Source of the DNA: Halorubrum sodomense
Lineage (GTDB): Archaea > Halobacteriota > Halobacteria > Halobacteriales > Haloferacaceae
Direction: 5' to 3'
Length of the DNA: 64,000 bases
Assembly: GCF_900111935.1 (NCBI RefSeq)
Contig: NZ_FOYN01000002.1
Location: 558,001 to 622,000 of the forward strand
Within the stretch, counting starts at the first letter, position 1, and each line of letters begins with the position of its first letter. Made by a program: the position numbers and the translations under genes. Below the pieces are notes generated by a model. The model was not told the DNA's origin, made no database searches, and saw nothing but the letters and a program-made list of their open reading frames with translations. Shown one piece after another: positions 1-8,560 of this stretch.

Positions 1-718
1 ACGCTCCCGCGACGTAGGTCCACCGCGGGAACTCCTCGTGGGTCGAGACCGCCGCGAGGAACACCGTTACCGACAGGGCGGTATGGAGCGAAGGGAAGAC
101 GTTCGTCGCGGCGTTCACCTGCGAGGTGAGCTGCGTCACGCCCCCGAACCAGTCGAGGAGCAGCGGTTCGACGGGTGCCGCGTTCGGGTTCGCTCCCGGC
201 ACGGTCGGGTAGTTTCGCGGGCCGTACGCGACGATCCCGGCGTAACAACCGATCGCGACCGCGTAGTTCACCGCGTACGCCGCGACGAGTCGTTTCAGCG
301 GCCGCAGGCGCTCGGCGAACGCGTACGCCGCGATCGGGAACGCGAGCAGCACGACGTAGCCGACGACGTACACCGGCCCGAAGTAGTACACGGTCCACCG
401 GGGGATCCCGTCCTGTATCGCGGCCACGAGGTCGCCCTCGACCGCGTATATCGCGGTCGTCGCTCGGATCCCGTACTCGAACGAGAACGCCTCGATGCGC
501 CTGATAAACCCCTTGTTCACCGCGAGGACGAGCGCGAGCGCGCCGACGTACGGCGCGATCCCGACCGCGCGCTCGCGGACCAGGTCTCGGTCCGCGAGGA
601 CGCCCCGAACGCGTTCTCGCCCGACGCAGACGGGCAGGAGGATCGCGAACGCGACGAGCGTGGCGCCGGCGACGACGCCGAAGAGGCCGAGGAACCCGGT
701 CGGTATCCAGCCGGGCAT
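1..718 (-). CDS. PAP2-superfamily integral membrane enzyme (C-terminus beyond window)
   Basis: The reading frame starts at the ATG ending at 718 and runs off the left edge of the window, so only about 239 residues are visible. The protein is hydrophobic, with repeated membrane segments. Near the visible end it has the motif FPSLHTALSVTVFLA, the histidine-containing PSLHTA signature of inositol-phosphoceramide-synthase-like or lipid-phosphatase PAP2 proteins. The family removes or transfers phosphate on lipid head groups at the membrane. The second catalytic histidine motif would lie beyond the edge. The substrate cannot be told from sequence; a lipid phosphate or phosphodiester is the inference. 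It is the first gene of a minus-strand pair with the zinc-ribbon protein downstream of it in coordinates. Confidence 0.75.
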   Translation of the reverse strand, partial: MPGWIPTGFLGLFGVVAGATLVAFAILLPVCVGRERVRGVLADRDLVRERAVGIAPYVGALALVLAVNKGFIRRIEAFSFEYGIRATTAIYAVEGDLVAAIQDGIPRWTVYYFGPVYVVGYVVLLAFPIAAYAFAERLRPLKRLVAAYAVNYAVAIGCYAGIVAYGPRNYPTVPGANPNAAPVEPLLLDWFGGVTQLTSQVNAATNVFPSLHTALSVTVFLAAVSTHEEFPRWTYVAGA

Positions 719-841
719 CACGAGTCACCCGTCATCGATCGACTCCCACGCGGGACGGGCGAGCAATCAGTCTCTCGGTACCGGCGGAGCCGTCCGCGTC
801 ACCGATCGCCCGGCTAACAGATCGTCCGCGTACCCCGCCGG

Positions 842-1354
842 TCACTCCGTCTCCGCCCACGGGAGCGGCTCGGTACACCAGTGACAGAAGTCGAGTTCGG
901 CGTCGGCCTCCTTGCCGCAGTTGGGACAGGTCACGTCGAGGGACCCGCCGTCCTCGTCGGCGGGGGTCGCGTTCGGCGGACCCCGGACGGTTCCCAACCC
1001 GTCGTCGCCGTCCGCGCTCGCGGCGCGACGCCGCATCGCCTCGGCGGCCGCGTCGGCGCGCTCGCGCGCCGCGGCGTCGGCCCGGCCGACGAGGTACGCG
1101 TCGAGCGCCGACAGCGCGGACAACAGCGCGATCGGCACCGCCACGTCGGTCGGCACCGCGGCCGACACCGCCGCGGGGTCGGTGAGGGGGTTGACCGGCT
1201 CCACGTCGTACAGCGCGAACAGCGCGACCCCGCCGCCGACGATCGTCAGGTGCCACAGCAGCGCCCGCCCCCACCGGCGCAACGAGAGGTGGCCGAGCCC
1301 CGGGAGGACCAGCGCGAGCAGGGCGGCGAGGACGGGACGCAACTGGTTTCGCAT
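842..1354 (-). CDS. Membrane protein with C-terminal zinc ribbon
   Basis: A 170-residue protein; the ATG at 1354 is preferred over an upstream in-frame start because it leads straight into a hydrophobic segment (residues about 5-40, with the small-residue stretch LPGLGHLSLRRWGRALLWH). A second hydrophobic segment lies around residues 65-90. An Ala/Arg-rich linker follows, then a zinc ribbon near the C-terminus with two cysteine pairs (CPNCGKE and CHWCTEP). The layout resembles small haloarchaeal membrane proteins in which a zinc ribbon sits in the cytoplasm. The function is unknown; binding of a nucleic acid or protein partner by the ribbon is only inference. Confidence 0.7.
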   Translation of the reverse strand: MRNQLRPVLAALLALVLPGLGHLSLRRWGRALLWHLTIVGGGVALFALYDVEPVNPLTDPAAVSAAVPTDVAVPIALLSALSALDAYLVGRADAAARERADAAAEAMRRRAASADGDDGLGTVRGPPNATPADEDGGSLDVTCPNCGKEADAELDFCHWCTEPLPWAETE

Positions 1355-1539
1355 ACGGCCCGAGTTCGTCCGGCCGGTACTTAGGCCTGCGGTGTCGCGC
1401 CGATCGGCCGCAGCCGGTATCCCGTCCGCGGGCGATCCGCTCGCCCGCGGCCCCCTCCGCCACCGGCGCCGAACGCCCGCCCACGTCCGCGTCGTCCCGG
1501 ATAACAACCGTTAATCGCGGTCCGCTCGTCGGCCGCTAC

Positions 1540-2457
1540 ATGAGCAGTCAGCGGGCGACCGCGTTCGTCCCGGGTCACGTCACCGCCTTCTTCAGCGCGC
1601 ACCCCGCCGACGATCCCGCGGTCGCCGGGTCGCGCGGCGCGGGCGTCACGCTCACCGACGGCGTGACGGTCCGAGTGTCGGCGGGCGACGCGGAGAGGGC
1701 GACGGGCGACGCGGAGGGGGTGACGGGCGACGCGGAGAGGGCGACGGGCGACGGCGAAGGGGACACGACGATCGACGGCGAGTTCGGATCGATCGGCGCC
1801 GTCGACGACGTCCTCGCCGAACTGGACGCCACCGCCGCCGACGTCGCGGTCGAGACGGACCTCCCGATCGGCGCCGGCTTCGGTGTCTCCGGCGCCGCGG
1901 CCCTGGGGACCGCCCTCGCCGCGAACGACGCGTTCGACCGCGGGCGCTCCGAGAACGACCTGGTCGGGATCGCCCACGCCGCGGAGGTCGGTCGCGGGAC
2001 CGGCCTCGGCGACGTGGTCGCGCAGGCGCGCGGCGGCGTTCCGATCCGGCTGGAACCGGGCGCCCCGGGGGTCGGGGAACTCGACGGGATCCCGGGGACC
2101 GCGCGCGTCGAGTACGTCACGTTCGGGGAGCTTTCGACCGAAACCGTCCTCGGCGGCGACACCGCCGCGCTCTCCGCGGCCGGCGAGGACGCGCTCGACC
2201 GGCTCCGCGCGGACCCCCGGCTCCAGACGCTGACGGACGCGGCCCGCGGGTTCGCCCGCGACGCGGACCTCCTCGTCCCCGAGATCGCGGAGGCGATCGC
2301 GGCGGTCGAATCGGCGGGCGGCGAGGCCGCGATGGCGATGCTCGGTCGCACGGTCTTCGCGTTCGGGACCGGGCTCTCCGACGCGGGGTACGACCCGGAG
2401 GGCTGTCGGATCGACGCCGCGGGCGCGCGGCTCGTCGACGAGGGGGACCGGAGGTAA
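1540..2457 (+). CDS. Pantoate kinase (GHMP kinase family), archaeal CoA biosynthesis
   Basis: A 305-residue GHMP kinase. The N-terminal stretch ATAFVPGHVTAFFSAH and the later glycine/alanine-rich ATP loop (LPIGAGFGVSGAAALG, about residues 108-123) match archaeal pantoate kinase, which phosphorylates pantoate to 4-phosphopantoate. Phosphopantothenate synthetase then acts, replacing the bacterial PanC/CoaA route. The enzyme is cytosolic. An AT-rich block about 26 bases before the ATG suggests a leaderless transcript. Residues about 50-77 hold an acidic heptapeptide repeat absent from the usual fold core, encoded by a 21-bp tandem repeat. The next gene starts 31 bases after the stop. The partner synthetase gene is not in this window. 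Confidence 0.85.
   Translation: MSSQRATAFVPGHVTAFFSAHPADDPAVAGSRGAGVTLTDGVTVRVSAGDAERATGDAEGVTGDAERATGDGEGDTTIDGEFGSIGAVDDVLAELDATAADVAVETDLPIGAGFGVSGAAALGTALAANDAFDRGRSENDLVGIAHAAEVGRGTGLGDVVAQARGGVPIRLEPGAPGVGELDGIPGTARVEYVTFGELSTETVLGGDTAALSAAGEDALDRLRADPRLQTLTDAARGFARDADLLVPEIAEAIAAVESAGGEAAMAMLGRTVFAFGTGLSDAGYDPEGCRIDAAGARLVDEGDRR
1687..1749 (+). repeat. 21-bp in-frame tandem repeat (3 units) inside pantoate kinase
   Basis: Three consecutive 21-bp units (1687-1707, 1708-1728, 1729-1749) encode GDAERAT, GDAEGVT and GDAERAT, followed by a degenerate fourth unit (GDGEGDT). Units 1 and 3 are identical. The repeat length is a multiple of three, so copy-number change would keep the frame. It lies between two strands of the N-terminal GHMP region and most likely forms a surface loop. 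Confidence 0.85.
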
Positions 2458-2488
2458 GGCCTTTCACTCGCTCGGCCCGACGGGAGGT

Positions 2489-3244
2489 ATGGCCGAATCG
2501 CTCCGCTCGTTCTTCGACGAGCTCGAGGCGCCGGACCGACACCTGGCCCTGTTGAACCGGTCGTCGCCGGATCCGGTCCGGAACCTGCTCGACGGCCAGC
2601 CCGTCTCGGTCAGCGAGGCCGAGGCGGACTCCGCGGCGGACGACGACGTGGTCGCGCTCGTCGAGGACGGGTCGGTCGTCGCGCGCTCGACCCTCGACGA
2701 ACTGCTCGAATCGGTGCTGCTCATCAACTCCGACCTGTACAAGACCGGCGCCATCGAACTCGACGAGGTCGCGCTCCCGGCCGTGTTCGAGGGGCTCGAC
2801 GAGGTCCCGTTTCGGGTCCGCGGCTACCCCGCCTCGAACAAGGAGAAGCTCCTCCTCATCATCATCTCGCGCGTGATCGAGCGGATCGCAGCCGAACACG
2901 GGGACGGCACGCTCCGGGCCTCGTTCCAGCGGCTCTCGCGGATCGACGACGAGCGCGGGACCCGGTCGGTGTACGAACGGGTCGCCGGAACCGGCGTCGA
3001 CGTCCACGTGTACGGCGTCGGTGACGTGGACTCGCTGTCGGAGTTCCCGGTGACGGTCCACACCGGGACCTCCTACCCGTATCAGCGGTCGTGGTTCGTC
3101 GTGTTCACGCCGCCGAACGGCGGGGACGGCGACCACGTCGCGCTGCTCGCGCTCGAAGACGAACCGAACGTCTGGGACGGCTTCTGGACGTTCCGGCCGG
3201 AACTCGTGACGCGGATCGAGCGGTACATCGCCGAGGAGGTCTGA
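2489..3244 (+). CDS. DICT-domain sensory protein
   Basis: A 251-residue soluble protein that fits the DICT sensory domain, found alone in haloarchaea and next to diguanylate cyclases or histidine kinases in bacteria. Visible family features are the opening MAESLRSFFDELEAP, the central YPASNKEKLLLIIISRVIER helix and the C-terminal block WFVVFTPP with DGFWTFRPE. No DNA-binding or catalytic domain is attached, so it probably senses a signal and passes it to a partner. A TTTCA-rich block about 27 bases upstream supports the ATG at 2489. It directly follows pantoate kinase on the same strand; the ligand is unknown. Confidence 0.75.
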   Translation: MAESLRSFFDELEAPDRHLALLNRSSPDPVRNLLDGQPVSVSEAEADSAADDDVVALVEDGSVVARSTLDELLESVLLINSDLYKTGAIELDEVALPAVFEGLDEVPFRVRGYPASNKEKLLLIIISRVIERIAAEHGDGTLRASFQRLSRIDDERGTRSVYERVAGTGVDVHVYGVGDVDSLSEFPVTVHTGTSYPYQRSWFVVFTPPNGGDGDHVALLALEDEPNVWDGFWTFRPELVTRIERYIAEEV

Positions 3245-3289
3245 GGCGGGCGGTTGGCGGAGAATTGTCGGTTTGAGATGCCGAGTCTT

Positions 3290-3570
3290 GATTTATAATT
3301 ATTCTGCGGTGGCGCGTGCCTGCGAGCGGCCGCCACCGGCGGCCGCGAGGCAGCGCGCCCGACGAGGCTGGGGAGGCGTGAGGTGCGGTCGCTGTGCGGA
3401 CGGGCGGGACTCAAAGGGGCAGTCGCGAGGGCGAAGGCGGCCGCAGCAAGCACCGCAGCGAACGGAGTGAGCGAGGAGCGAAGCAAGGCCCCCGAGTCCT
3501 CGCGACTGGGGCTTTGGAGCCGTTCGCCGTCGATCCGTAGTCGTATCTCTATAAGCGAGCGACAAGGGTG
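3290..3570 (+). repeat. Dispersed structured element, copy 1 (candidate non-coding RNA gene)
   Basis: This is an intergenic element between the DICT and SRP54 genes and the shortest of four related copies in the window. It has a TATA-like TTTATAAT (about 3292-3299), a perfect 9-bp hairpin at 3326-3346 with loop ACC, and a conserved G-rich block at 3364-3389 beginning GAGGCTGGGGAGG. The long-range stem pairs CAGTCGCGAG (3420-3429) with CTCGCGACTG (3499-3508). It continues outward across GGG/GGG by pairing CTCAAAG (3410-3416) with CTTTGGAG (3512-3519). The second 5' hairpin of the other copies is missing here. No credible reading frame is shared by all copies. Confidence 0.7.
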
Positions 3571-3663
3571 TAGAAAGCACTCCCCACCGTCCCCACACTC
3601 GAAACGTATCCCGCCACCGCCGACGAACAAAGCTTTACCGCGTCGCCCGCCTAGCTCCGGCAA

Positions 3664-5055
3664 ATGGTACTCGACGACCTCGGCACGTCCCTGCGGAGCA
3701 GCCTCGACAAGCTCCAGGGGAAGTCCCGACTCTCCGAGAGCGACGTCGAGGAGATCGTCAAGGAGATCCAGCGCTCCCTCCTCTCGGCCGACGTCGACGT
3801 CTCCCTCGTGATGGAGCTGTCGGACTCGATCAAGTCCCGCGCGCTCGAGGAGGAGCCGCCGGGCGGCACCACCGCGAAGGACCACGTCCTCAAGATCGTC
3901 TACGAGGAGATGGTCGAGCTGGTCGGCGACTCCACCGAGCTCCCGCTGGAGAACCAGACGATCCTGCTGGCCGGCCTCCAGGGGTCGGGGAAGACCACCT
4001 CCGCGGCGAAGATGGCCTGGTGGTTCTCGAAGAAGGGGCTCCGTCCCGCGGTGATCCAGACCGACACCTTCCGCCCGGGCGCGTACGACCAGGCGAAGCA
4101 GATGTGCGAGCGCGCCGAGGTCGAGTTCTACGGCGACCCCGACAGCGACGACCCGGTCCGGATCGCCCGCGACGGCCTCGAAGCGACCGAGGACGCCGAC
4201 GTCCACATCGTCGACACGGCCGGCCGGCACGCGCTCGAAGACGACCTCATCGACGAGATCGAGGAGATCGAGGGCGTCGTCGACCCCGACCGCTCGCTGC
4301 TCGTCCTGGACGCCGCGATCGGGCAGGGCGCGAAGGAGCAGGCCCGCCAGTTCGAGGAGTCGATCGGCATCGAGGGCGTGATGATCACCAAGCTCGACGG
4401 GACCGCCAAGGGCGGGGGCGCGTTGACGGCGGTCAACGAGACGGACTCCTCCATCGCGTTCCTCGGCACCGGCGAGACGGTCCAGGACATCGAGCGGTTC
4501 GAGCCCTCGGGGTTCATCTCGCGGCTGCTCGGGATGGGCGACCTGAAGCAGCTCTCCGAGCGCGTCGAGCGCGCGATGCAGGAGACCCAGGAGGAGGACG
4601 AGGACTGGGATCCGGAGGACATGCTTCAGGGGGAGTTCACCCTGAAGGACATGAAGCGGCAGATGGACGCGATGAACAAGATGGGCCCGCTCGACCAGGT
4701 GATGGACATGATCCCCGGGCTCGGCGGCGGGATGATGGACGAGCTCCCGGACGACGCGATGGACGTCACCCAAGACCGGATGCGCCGCTTCGAGCGCATC
4801 ATGGACTCGATGACGGAAGAGGAGCTTGAGAACCCCCGCGTCGTCGGCCAGTCGCGCACGGAGCGCATCGCCCGCGGCTCCGGCACCGACGAGGAGACGG
4901 TCCGGCAGCTCTTGGAGCAGCACTCGATGATGGAGGAGACGATCGGTCAGTTCCAGGGGATGGGCGAGGGCGACATGCAGCGCATGATGAAGAAGATGGG
5001 CGGCGAGGGCGGCGGCCTCGGCGACATGATGGGCGGCGGGAAAGGGCCGTTTTAA
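3664..5055 (+). CDS. srp54: Signal recognition particle 54 kDa GTPase
   Basis: A 463-residue SRP54/Ffh protein, which binds signal sequences and SRP RNA and docks ribosomes at the membrane through FtsY. The N-terminal helical domain covers residues 1-90. The G domain shows the P-loop GLQGSGKT (104-111), the [14 protein letters not shown] insertion box, DTAGR and TKLDG motifs. The methionine-rich M domain fills about residues 300-463 and ends in a glycine/methionine tail ([17 protein letters not shown]). An AT-rich block (CTTTAC) about 26 bases before the ATG fits leaderless transcription. A T-run at 5112-5117 downstream may end transcription. The candidate RNA element lies just upstream; nothing shows a functional link. 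Confidence 0.97.
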   Translation: MVLDDLGTSLRSSLDKLQGKSRLSESDVEEIVKEIQRSLLSADVDVSLVMELSDSIKSRALEEEPPGGTTAKDHVLKIVYEEMVELVGDSTELPLENQTILLAGLQGSGKTTSAAKMAWWFSKKGLRPAVIQTDTFRPGAYDQAKQMCERAEVEFYGDPDSDDPVRIARDGLEATEDADVHIVDTAGRHALEDDLIDEIEEIEGVVDPDRSLLVLDAAIGQGAKEQARQFEESIGIEGVMITKLDGTAKGGGALTAVNETDSSIAFLGTGETVQDIERFEPSGFISRLLGMGDLKQLSERVERAMQETQEEDEDWDPEDMLQGEFTLKDMKRQMDAMNKMGPLDQVMDMIPGLGGGMMDELPDDAMDVTQDRMRRFERIMDSMTEEELENPRVVGQSRTERIARGSGTDEETVRQLLEQHSMMEETIGQFQGMGEGDMQRMMKKMGGEGGGLGDMMGGGKGPF

Positions 5056-5148
5056 ATAAGATACTGTCCGCGAATCGGTTATCGACCGTTGCTCTCGCGG
5101 GTGACGGCGGATTTTTTCAGGCACCCAGCCCTTCGGTTATAAATGGCT

Positions 5149-5175
5149 GGCTCTGTTGAAATTCTCAACAGGTGA
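5149..5175 (+). repeat. IS-type terminal inverted repeat, left member
   Basis: A 27-bp sequence starting GGCTCTGTTGAAATTC, repeated in inverted orientation at 9482-9508 with 25 of 27 bases identical. It resembles haloarchaeal IS ends. The two members bracket the pilin genes and the composite transposon, but no intact transposase of their own and no target duplication is seen, so they may be relic ends. Confidence 0.6.
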
Positions 5176-5426
5176 CACATTCTGACCCGCTTGCGGTCAA
5201 TACAGGGTTCTTACAGACCAGATTCGGACTATACCACTCTTAATGCTGTCAAGAACGTCTTGCGAGATACAGAGGATCAGTACAGCAGTGAGTTCCAAGG
5301 CTATTTTACTCAGTAGAGAATGGTTAAAATAATGGGTCGATGGGATCGTGCTGTCACTCCTGTTGTCTCGACTATTCTCGTGGTCGCAATTGTGGTAGTT
5401 TTAGCTACAACGATTTCCGTGTTTTT

Positions 5427-5620
5427 GGCTCTGGTGAATCACTAAGCGGCGTCGGCTTCAACCGTGAGAACTTGGAAAATGAAGCGAAAATCGGCGATGC
5501 CGTGCGAGCGCGAACGTGGTCTCATAATGTTCGTGAACTCGTCGTGAAATGTGTCATTCACAACATCAAACGTGTTGTGATACCGTGAAATCAACCGCTA
5601 TATGGCGATTTATCAGAGCA
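5427..5620 (+). mobile_element. Internally deleted IS5-type element (MITE-like left arm)
   Basis: About 194 bp. The first 75 bases resemble the 5' end of the right-arm IS, including the block ending AAAATCGGCGATGCC. The sequence then passes directly into the C-terminal coding part of an IS5 transposase (VRARTWSHNVRELVVKC and INIKRVVIP-like ending, stop near 5586-5588). The junction sits in GGCGATGCC, a short sequence likely present at both original places, which suggests deletion by microhomology. The right end GCGATTTATCAGAGC is an imperfect inverted match to the left end. Confidence 0.65.
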
Positions 5621-5706
5621 GTCACTGTTGATTCCACATCCCGAGCGCGAGCGAACATCCGGCGAAGGAGACAATCATTTTACTCACGTAGAGAGGTTAT
5701 TTCACC

Positions 5707-6924
5707 GTGAATTGGAGGTGGTATCGGATGGCGCTAGTTGCCGCGGTGTTGGTCGCGGGTGTCCTCCGCTTCGAGTGGGACCCACAGCTCTTGCTGTTCG
5801 TCTACTGGGTCGAAGCGGGTATCGCGGCCGGTCGGGGCGTCCTCCAATCCCTGTTTGCTGAGCTCCCGCCCTCGGAGGCGTACAGACCGTGCGGCACGAG
5901 GATGCCGTTCCCGCTCGCGGCGCTCGCGGACGTCCGCGGCGGCGTCCGCTTGGCGAGTTGGCTCCCCCCGGTGTACCCGCGGAACGTCCCGTACGTTGTC
6001 CTAGCGGTGATTCCGATCGCGGCCTTCTGGCCGCTCGCCGGACTCCTCTTGACCGGTGCGGTCGCGCCGGTCGTCACGACGTTCGCGCCACCACAGACTC
6101 TCTGGCTGGCGGTCCTCGCCGTCGTGGTCGGCCAAGCGGTCCGATTTGTTGACTGGCTCCGGACGGAGACGTACGAGTCGACGGCCGCCACCGGCGGCAG
6201 TACTCGGCGGTACCTGGTACTCGTGGTCGTCCTCGCGGTCGTCGCCCCGCTCGCGCTAGAGGGCGCGGCGGCCACGGGCGTCGGCCGCCTCGGCCTGGGG
6301 TTAGCAGTCGTCGCCGTGCGGGTTGCCTACGACCTCGTCGAACTCCGCCACCCGGGGTGGGTCGAGTCGGCCGTGTTCAGCGACGAGACCGTCGGGGGCG
6401 AACGGTCGGTCGAGGCGCCCGACGGCGAGCCGGTCGCGTCGTTCGAGAGCGACCGCCGCGGCACGCTCGTCGCCTCGGTGATCGGCGGTGTCCTCGTCTC
6501 CGTGCTGGGAGTGATGCTGTTCCCCGTTCTGGTGGGTGGGTTGGTCGGACTGCTCGTCGGCGGTGGAGTGCTCACCACGCCGTCCGGCCCCGTCGTCGGC
6601 GCCGCGGTCGGCGTCGCGGTCGTCGTCGGCGTCCGGGTCCTCGTCGAACTCGTCGTCGGGTGGGTGGTCAGCGCACACGTGGTCTATCATGTCTACCCGG
6701 ACGCAGTCGTGGCCCACAACGAGTTGACGGGCGCGACGCAGTGGTCGGTTCGCCGCGCCGAGATCACCGAAGTTACCCCGTCTTCCGACCTCTTCGCCGG
6801 GGTACTACCCGAGTGGTACGACACGGTCAAGATCACCACCGCGGGCGGCGAGAGCCACACGCTGGGGTACTTCGGCGACGTCGAGTCGGCCGCGAGACTG
6901 CTCGACGGCGAGGGTGCAGGCTGA
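5707..6924 (+). CDS. DUF6498-family integral membrane protein, transposon passenger
   Basis: A 405-residue haloarchaeal membrane protein. The N-terminal signature LLLFVYWVEAGIAAGRGVLQ fits the DUF6498 family. About eight hydrophobic segments are visible (around residues 5-45, 90-160, 165-200 and 245-310). A soluble C-terminal part of about 90 residues follows (from HVVYHVYPDAVVAHNE to the end), with a pattern like a small PH-type beta domain (TGATQWSVRRAEITEVTP). The start may be the GTG at 5707 or the ATG at 5728. It is the only cargo between two IS arms and is high in GC, unlike the surrounding AT-richer pilin sequence, which supports arrival from elsewhere. Its function is unknown. Confidence 0.75.
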   Translation: MNWRWYRMALVAAVLVAGVLRFEWDPQLLLFVYWVEAGIAAGRGVLQSLFAELPPSEAYRPCGTRMPFPLAALADVRGGVRLASWLPPVYPRNVPYVVLAVIPIAAFWPLAGLLLTGAVAPVVTTFAPPQTLWLAVLAVVVGQAVRFVDWLRTETYESTAATGGSTRRYLVLVVVLAVVAPLALEGAAATGVGRLGLGLAVVAVRVAYDLVELRHPGWVESAVFSDETVGGERSVEAPDGEPVASFESDRRGTLVASVIGGVLVSVLGVMLFPVLVGGLVGLLVGGGVLTTPSGPVVGAAVGVAVVVGVRVLVELVVGWVVSAHVVYHVYPDAVVAHNELTGATQWSVRRAEITEVTPSSDLFAGVLPEWYDTVKITTAGGESHTLGYFGDVESAARLLDGEGAG

Positions 6925-7013
6925 ACTCGGCGTGCGTCAGGTCTGAGGCGCGTTTCCGGGCCGATTCTCAGATCAGGAGTGAATCGAGAAAAATCGCTAG
7001 AAGGCGTTTGATT

Positions 7014-7842
7014 TCACGGTTTCACGGCTCGCTTGATGTTGTAGACCGCACACATCAGAACAATTTCACGAAATTCGCGGTACCACGCTCGGGCACGCAC
7101 CGCGTGGCCGAGCGTCCGCTTGATCGTTGAGAAGACGGTTTCAAACAGCGCCCTCTGGCCGTATAGAGACTCGTCGATTCGCGCGTTATGCGCGCAATCG
7201 ACGGGTCGGAACTCACGGTGTTTGATCAGCGGTCTCACGCCTTCTTCGCGCAATTTCTCGCGTAATCGCTGCCAATCGTACCCTTTGTCGGCCGCGAGGC
7301 TGGCAATCTCGCCCGCGTTGCGGCAGGCGAGTTGCCAGCCGATCTGCGTGTCGTGACGTTTCTCGGTCGTACAGTGAACGTCAAGTACAGCTTGTGTTTT
7401 TGTATCGACAAGCGCGATCGTTTTCAGCGTTTGAACGCGGTAGTTCGTCCGGCGGCAGTAGTGCTTGCTGGCGGTTTCGCGGTCGAAGAACGTCGCGTCC
7501 ATCGCGGTGTGATCAGCGGTGTCGTGCAACTGCGCCGAGAGGCGCAGCAGCACTCGCCAGATCTTCATCTTTAATGTGTCAAACGCCTTGACTAGCGTCG
7601 AGTGATGCGGGAGATCGGACGTTTCGAAACCGATCTCGGCCACTATTTGTGGCATCTCGCTCAAGAGATCAAGCGCCTCGCGGTAGGATTTCTCTAGGTA
7701 AATCCGGAGACAGTGGAGAGAAACGACGGCGTAGTCGGCGAAGCCCCCACACCCCCTTCGGGGGCGGCGGCTTCGCCTCGGCCACCAACAGCATTTTTAG
7801 CTACGTGACCGCCTTGCTCGTGAAGCGGGAGATATTCGACAT
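7014..7842 (-). pseudogene. IS5-family transposase, broken N-terminus
   Basis: The intact part (216 residues from 7664) is an IS5/ISH1-like DDE transposase with the first catalytic block MDATFFDRETASKHY, the DKGYDWQRL aspartate block, and the C-terminal YGQRALFETVFSTIKR glutamate region. The family N-terminus (MSNISRFTSKAVT, ATG at 7842) is present, but a TAG at 7801-7803 and a frame change near 7745-7765 separate it from the rest. It forms the right arm of the composite transposon, so transposition now would need a transposase from elsewhere. Confidence 0.8.
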
Positions 7843-8375
7843 AGGCATCGCCGATTTTCCGCTTCACTTCCTTTGATGTGACGACCTATCCCGCCGTCTT
7901 ACAGCGATTCACCAGAGCCGTGTTTTTGTTTGGTGCTACAGAGAATCTAAACGAGCCTGCGCCAATCGTTGGCCAGACGAGTGGAGAGTTTGAGCCAGGG
8001 GCGGATGCCCAGCGTGTACGTATTACGCACATATCTGGAGAGGGCGTTCCCGCTGAAGAATTGGAAATTGTCGTTCGGGCATCTGGCCCCGATGTGGATA
8101 CTGAAGCACGACTGGTTAACCTCCCCGAGTTTGATGAGGAGAAAGATCCTGAGAACATAATATTGTATTTCAATAAAGAAATTGAGAGTAACGATCCAAA
8201 CACGTGGGGCGTTGGTGACACAATCCAATTTGAAATAAACGTGGGAGGAGCCGATTTTCGTGAACCGCCAGTAGGTAGTAATCCTGATGCTGACGAACTT
8301 ACGGTTCTAATTGTTCATACTCCTTCGAGCGCTGTTATTGTTAAAAAAACGTTCACACCGTAGGTGGAATATATG

Positions 8376-8432
8376 GGCTCTGTGTTCAGCACGACTCAAA
8401 AAATATCAAAAATTATGTATTTCGACAGAGCC
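8376..8432. repeat. 57-bp inverted-repeat remnant with IS-like ends
   Basis: GGCTCTGTGTTCAGC at the left and its partner on the opposite strand, GGCTCTGTCGAAAT, end an AT-rich 57-bp piece just downstream of the split pilin gene. It looks like an insertion element reduced to its two ends, or a very small MITE. No duplication is visible. Confidence 0.4.
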
Positions 8433-8560
8433 TCGGAAATCAATAAATATCCCACCTACGGCCCGGGAGGTTCCGCCGTTCGCTCTGGGGAGAACGTCAC
8501 GTCAGGGCTAAGATAGACTCTGTAGCGATATGTATGTAGTTTCGCGACGGTCGACGGGTT

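Larger units (their letters stand above)
5427..7919. mobile_element. IS5-type composite transposon with 8-bp target duplication
   Basis: The outer ends are inverted repeats: GGCTCTGGTGAATCACT at 5427 and its partner, read from 7919 on the minus strand, GGCTCTGGTGAATCGCT. The identical 8-mers GTGTTTTT lie immediately outside (5419-5426 and 7920-7927), the duplication size known for ISH1-type IS5 elements. The left arm is an internally deleted IS copy (5427 to about 5620), and the right arm is a nearly full-length but broken IS copy (about 6980 to 7919). Between them lies one gene, the DUF6498 membrane protein. The inner IS ends are degenerate (GCGATTTATCAGAGC and a weaker match near 6985), so the unit probably moved as a whole from its outer ends. 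Confidence 0.8.
5332..8363 (+). pseudogene. Pilin-like gene split by a composite transposon
   Basis: The gene is in two parts, 5332-5426 and 7928-8363. Rejoining them after removing the 2,493-bp insertion and one copy of the 8-bp duplication gives an uninterrupted 176-residue protein. The N-terminus carries a type IV pilin-like class III signal: a short charged head (MGRWDRA) followed by VTPVVSTILVVAIVVVLAT, the hydrophobic helix that PibD-type peptidases expose and that packs the pilus core. The C-terminal part is an acidic beta-rich domain ending in KKTFTP. An ATG at 5320 is also possible. In the present state only a 37-residue truncated product could be made from the N-terminal part. Confidence 0.8.

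Noticed and set aside
3299-3598. Frames with PPKPQSR-type repeats in the structured elements, also at 16654-17118 and 55905-56346
   Set aside because: They arise from the CTGGGGCTTTGG module read backwards; the frame is not kept between copies, while the base pairing is.
3082-5124. 680-codon open frame on the minus strand opposite SRP54
   Set aside because: It is a mirror of codon bias in a GC-rich gene; composition is His/Arg/Leu-rich and the plus-strand SRP54 is unmistakable.
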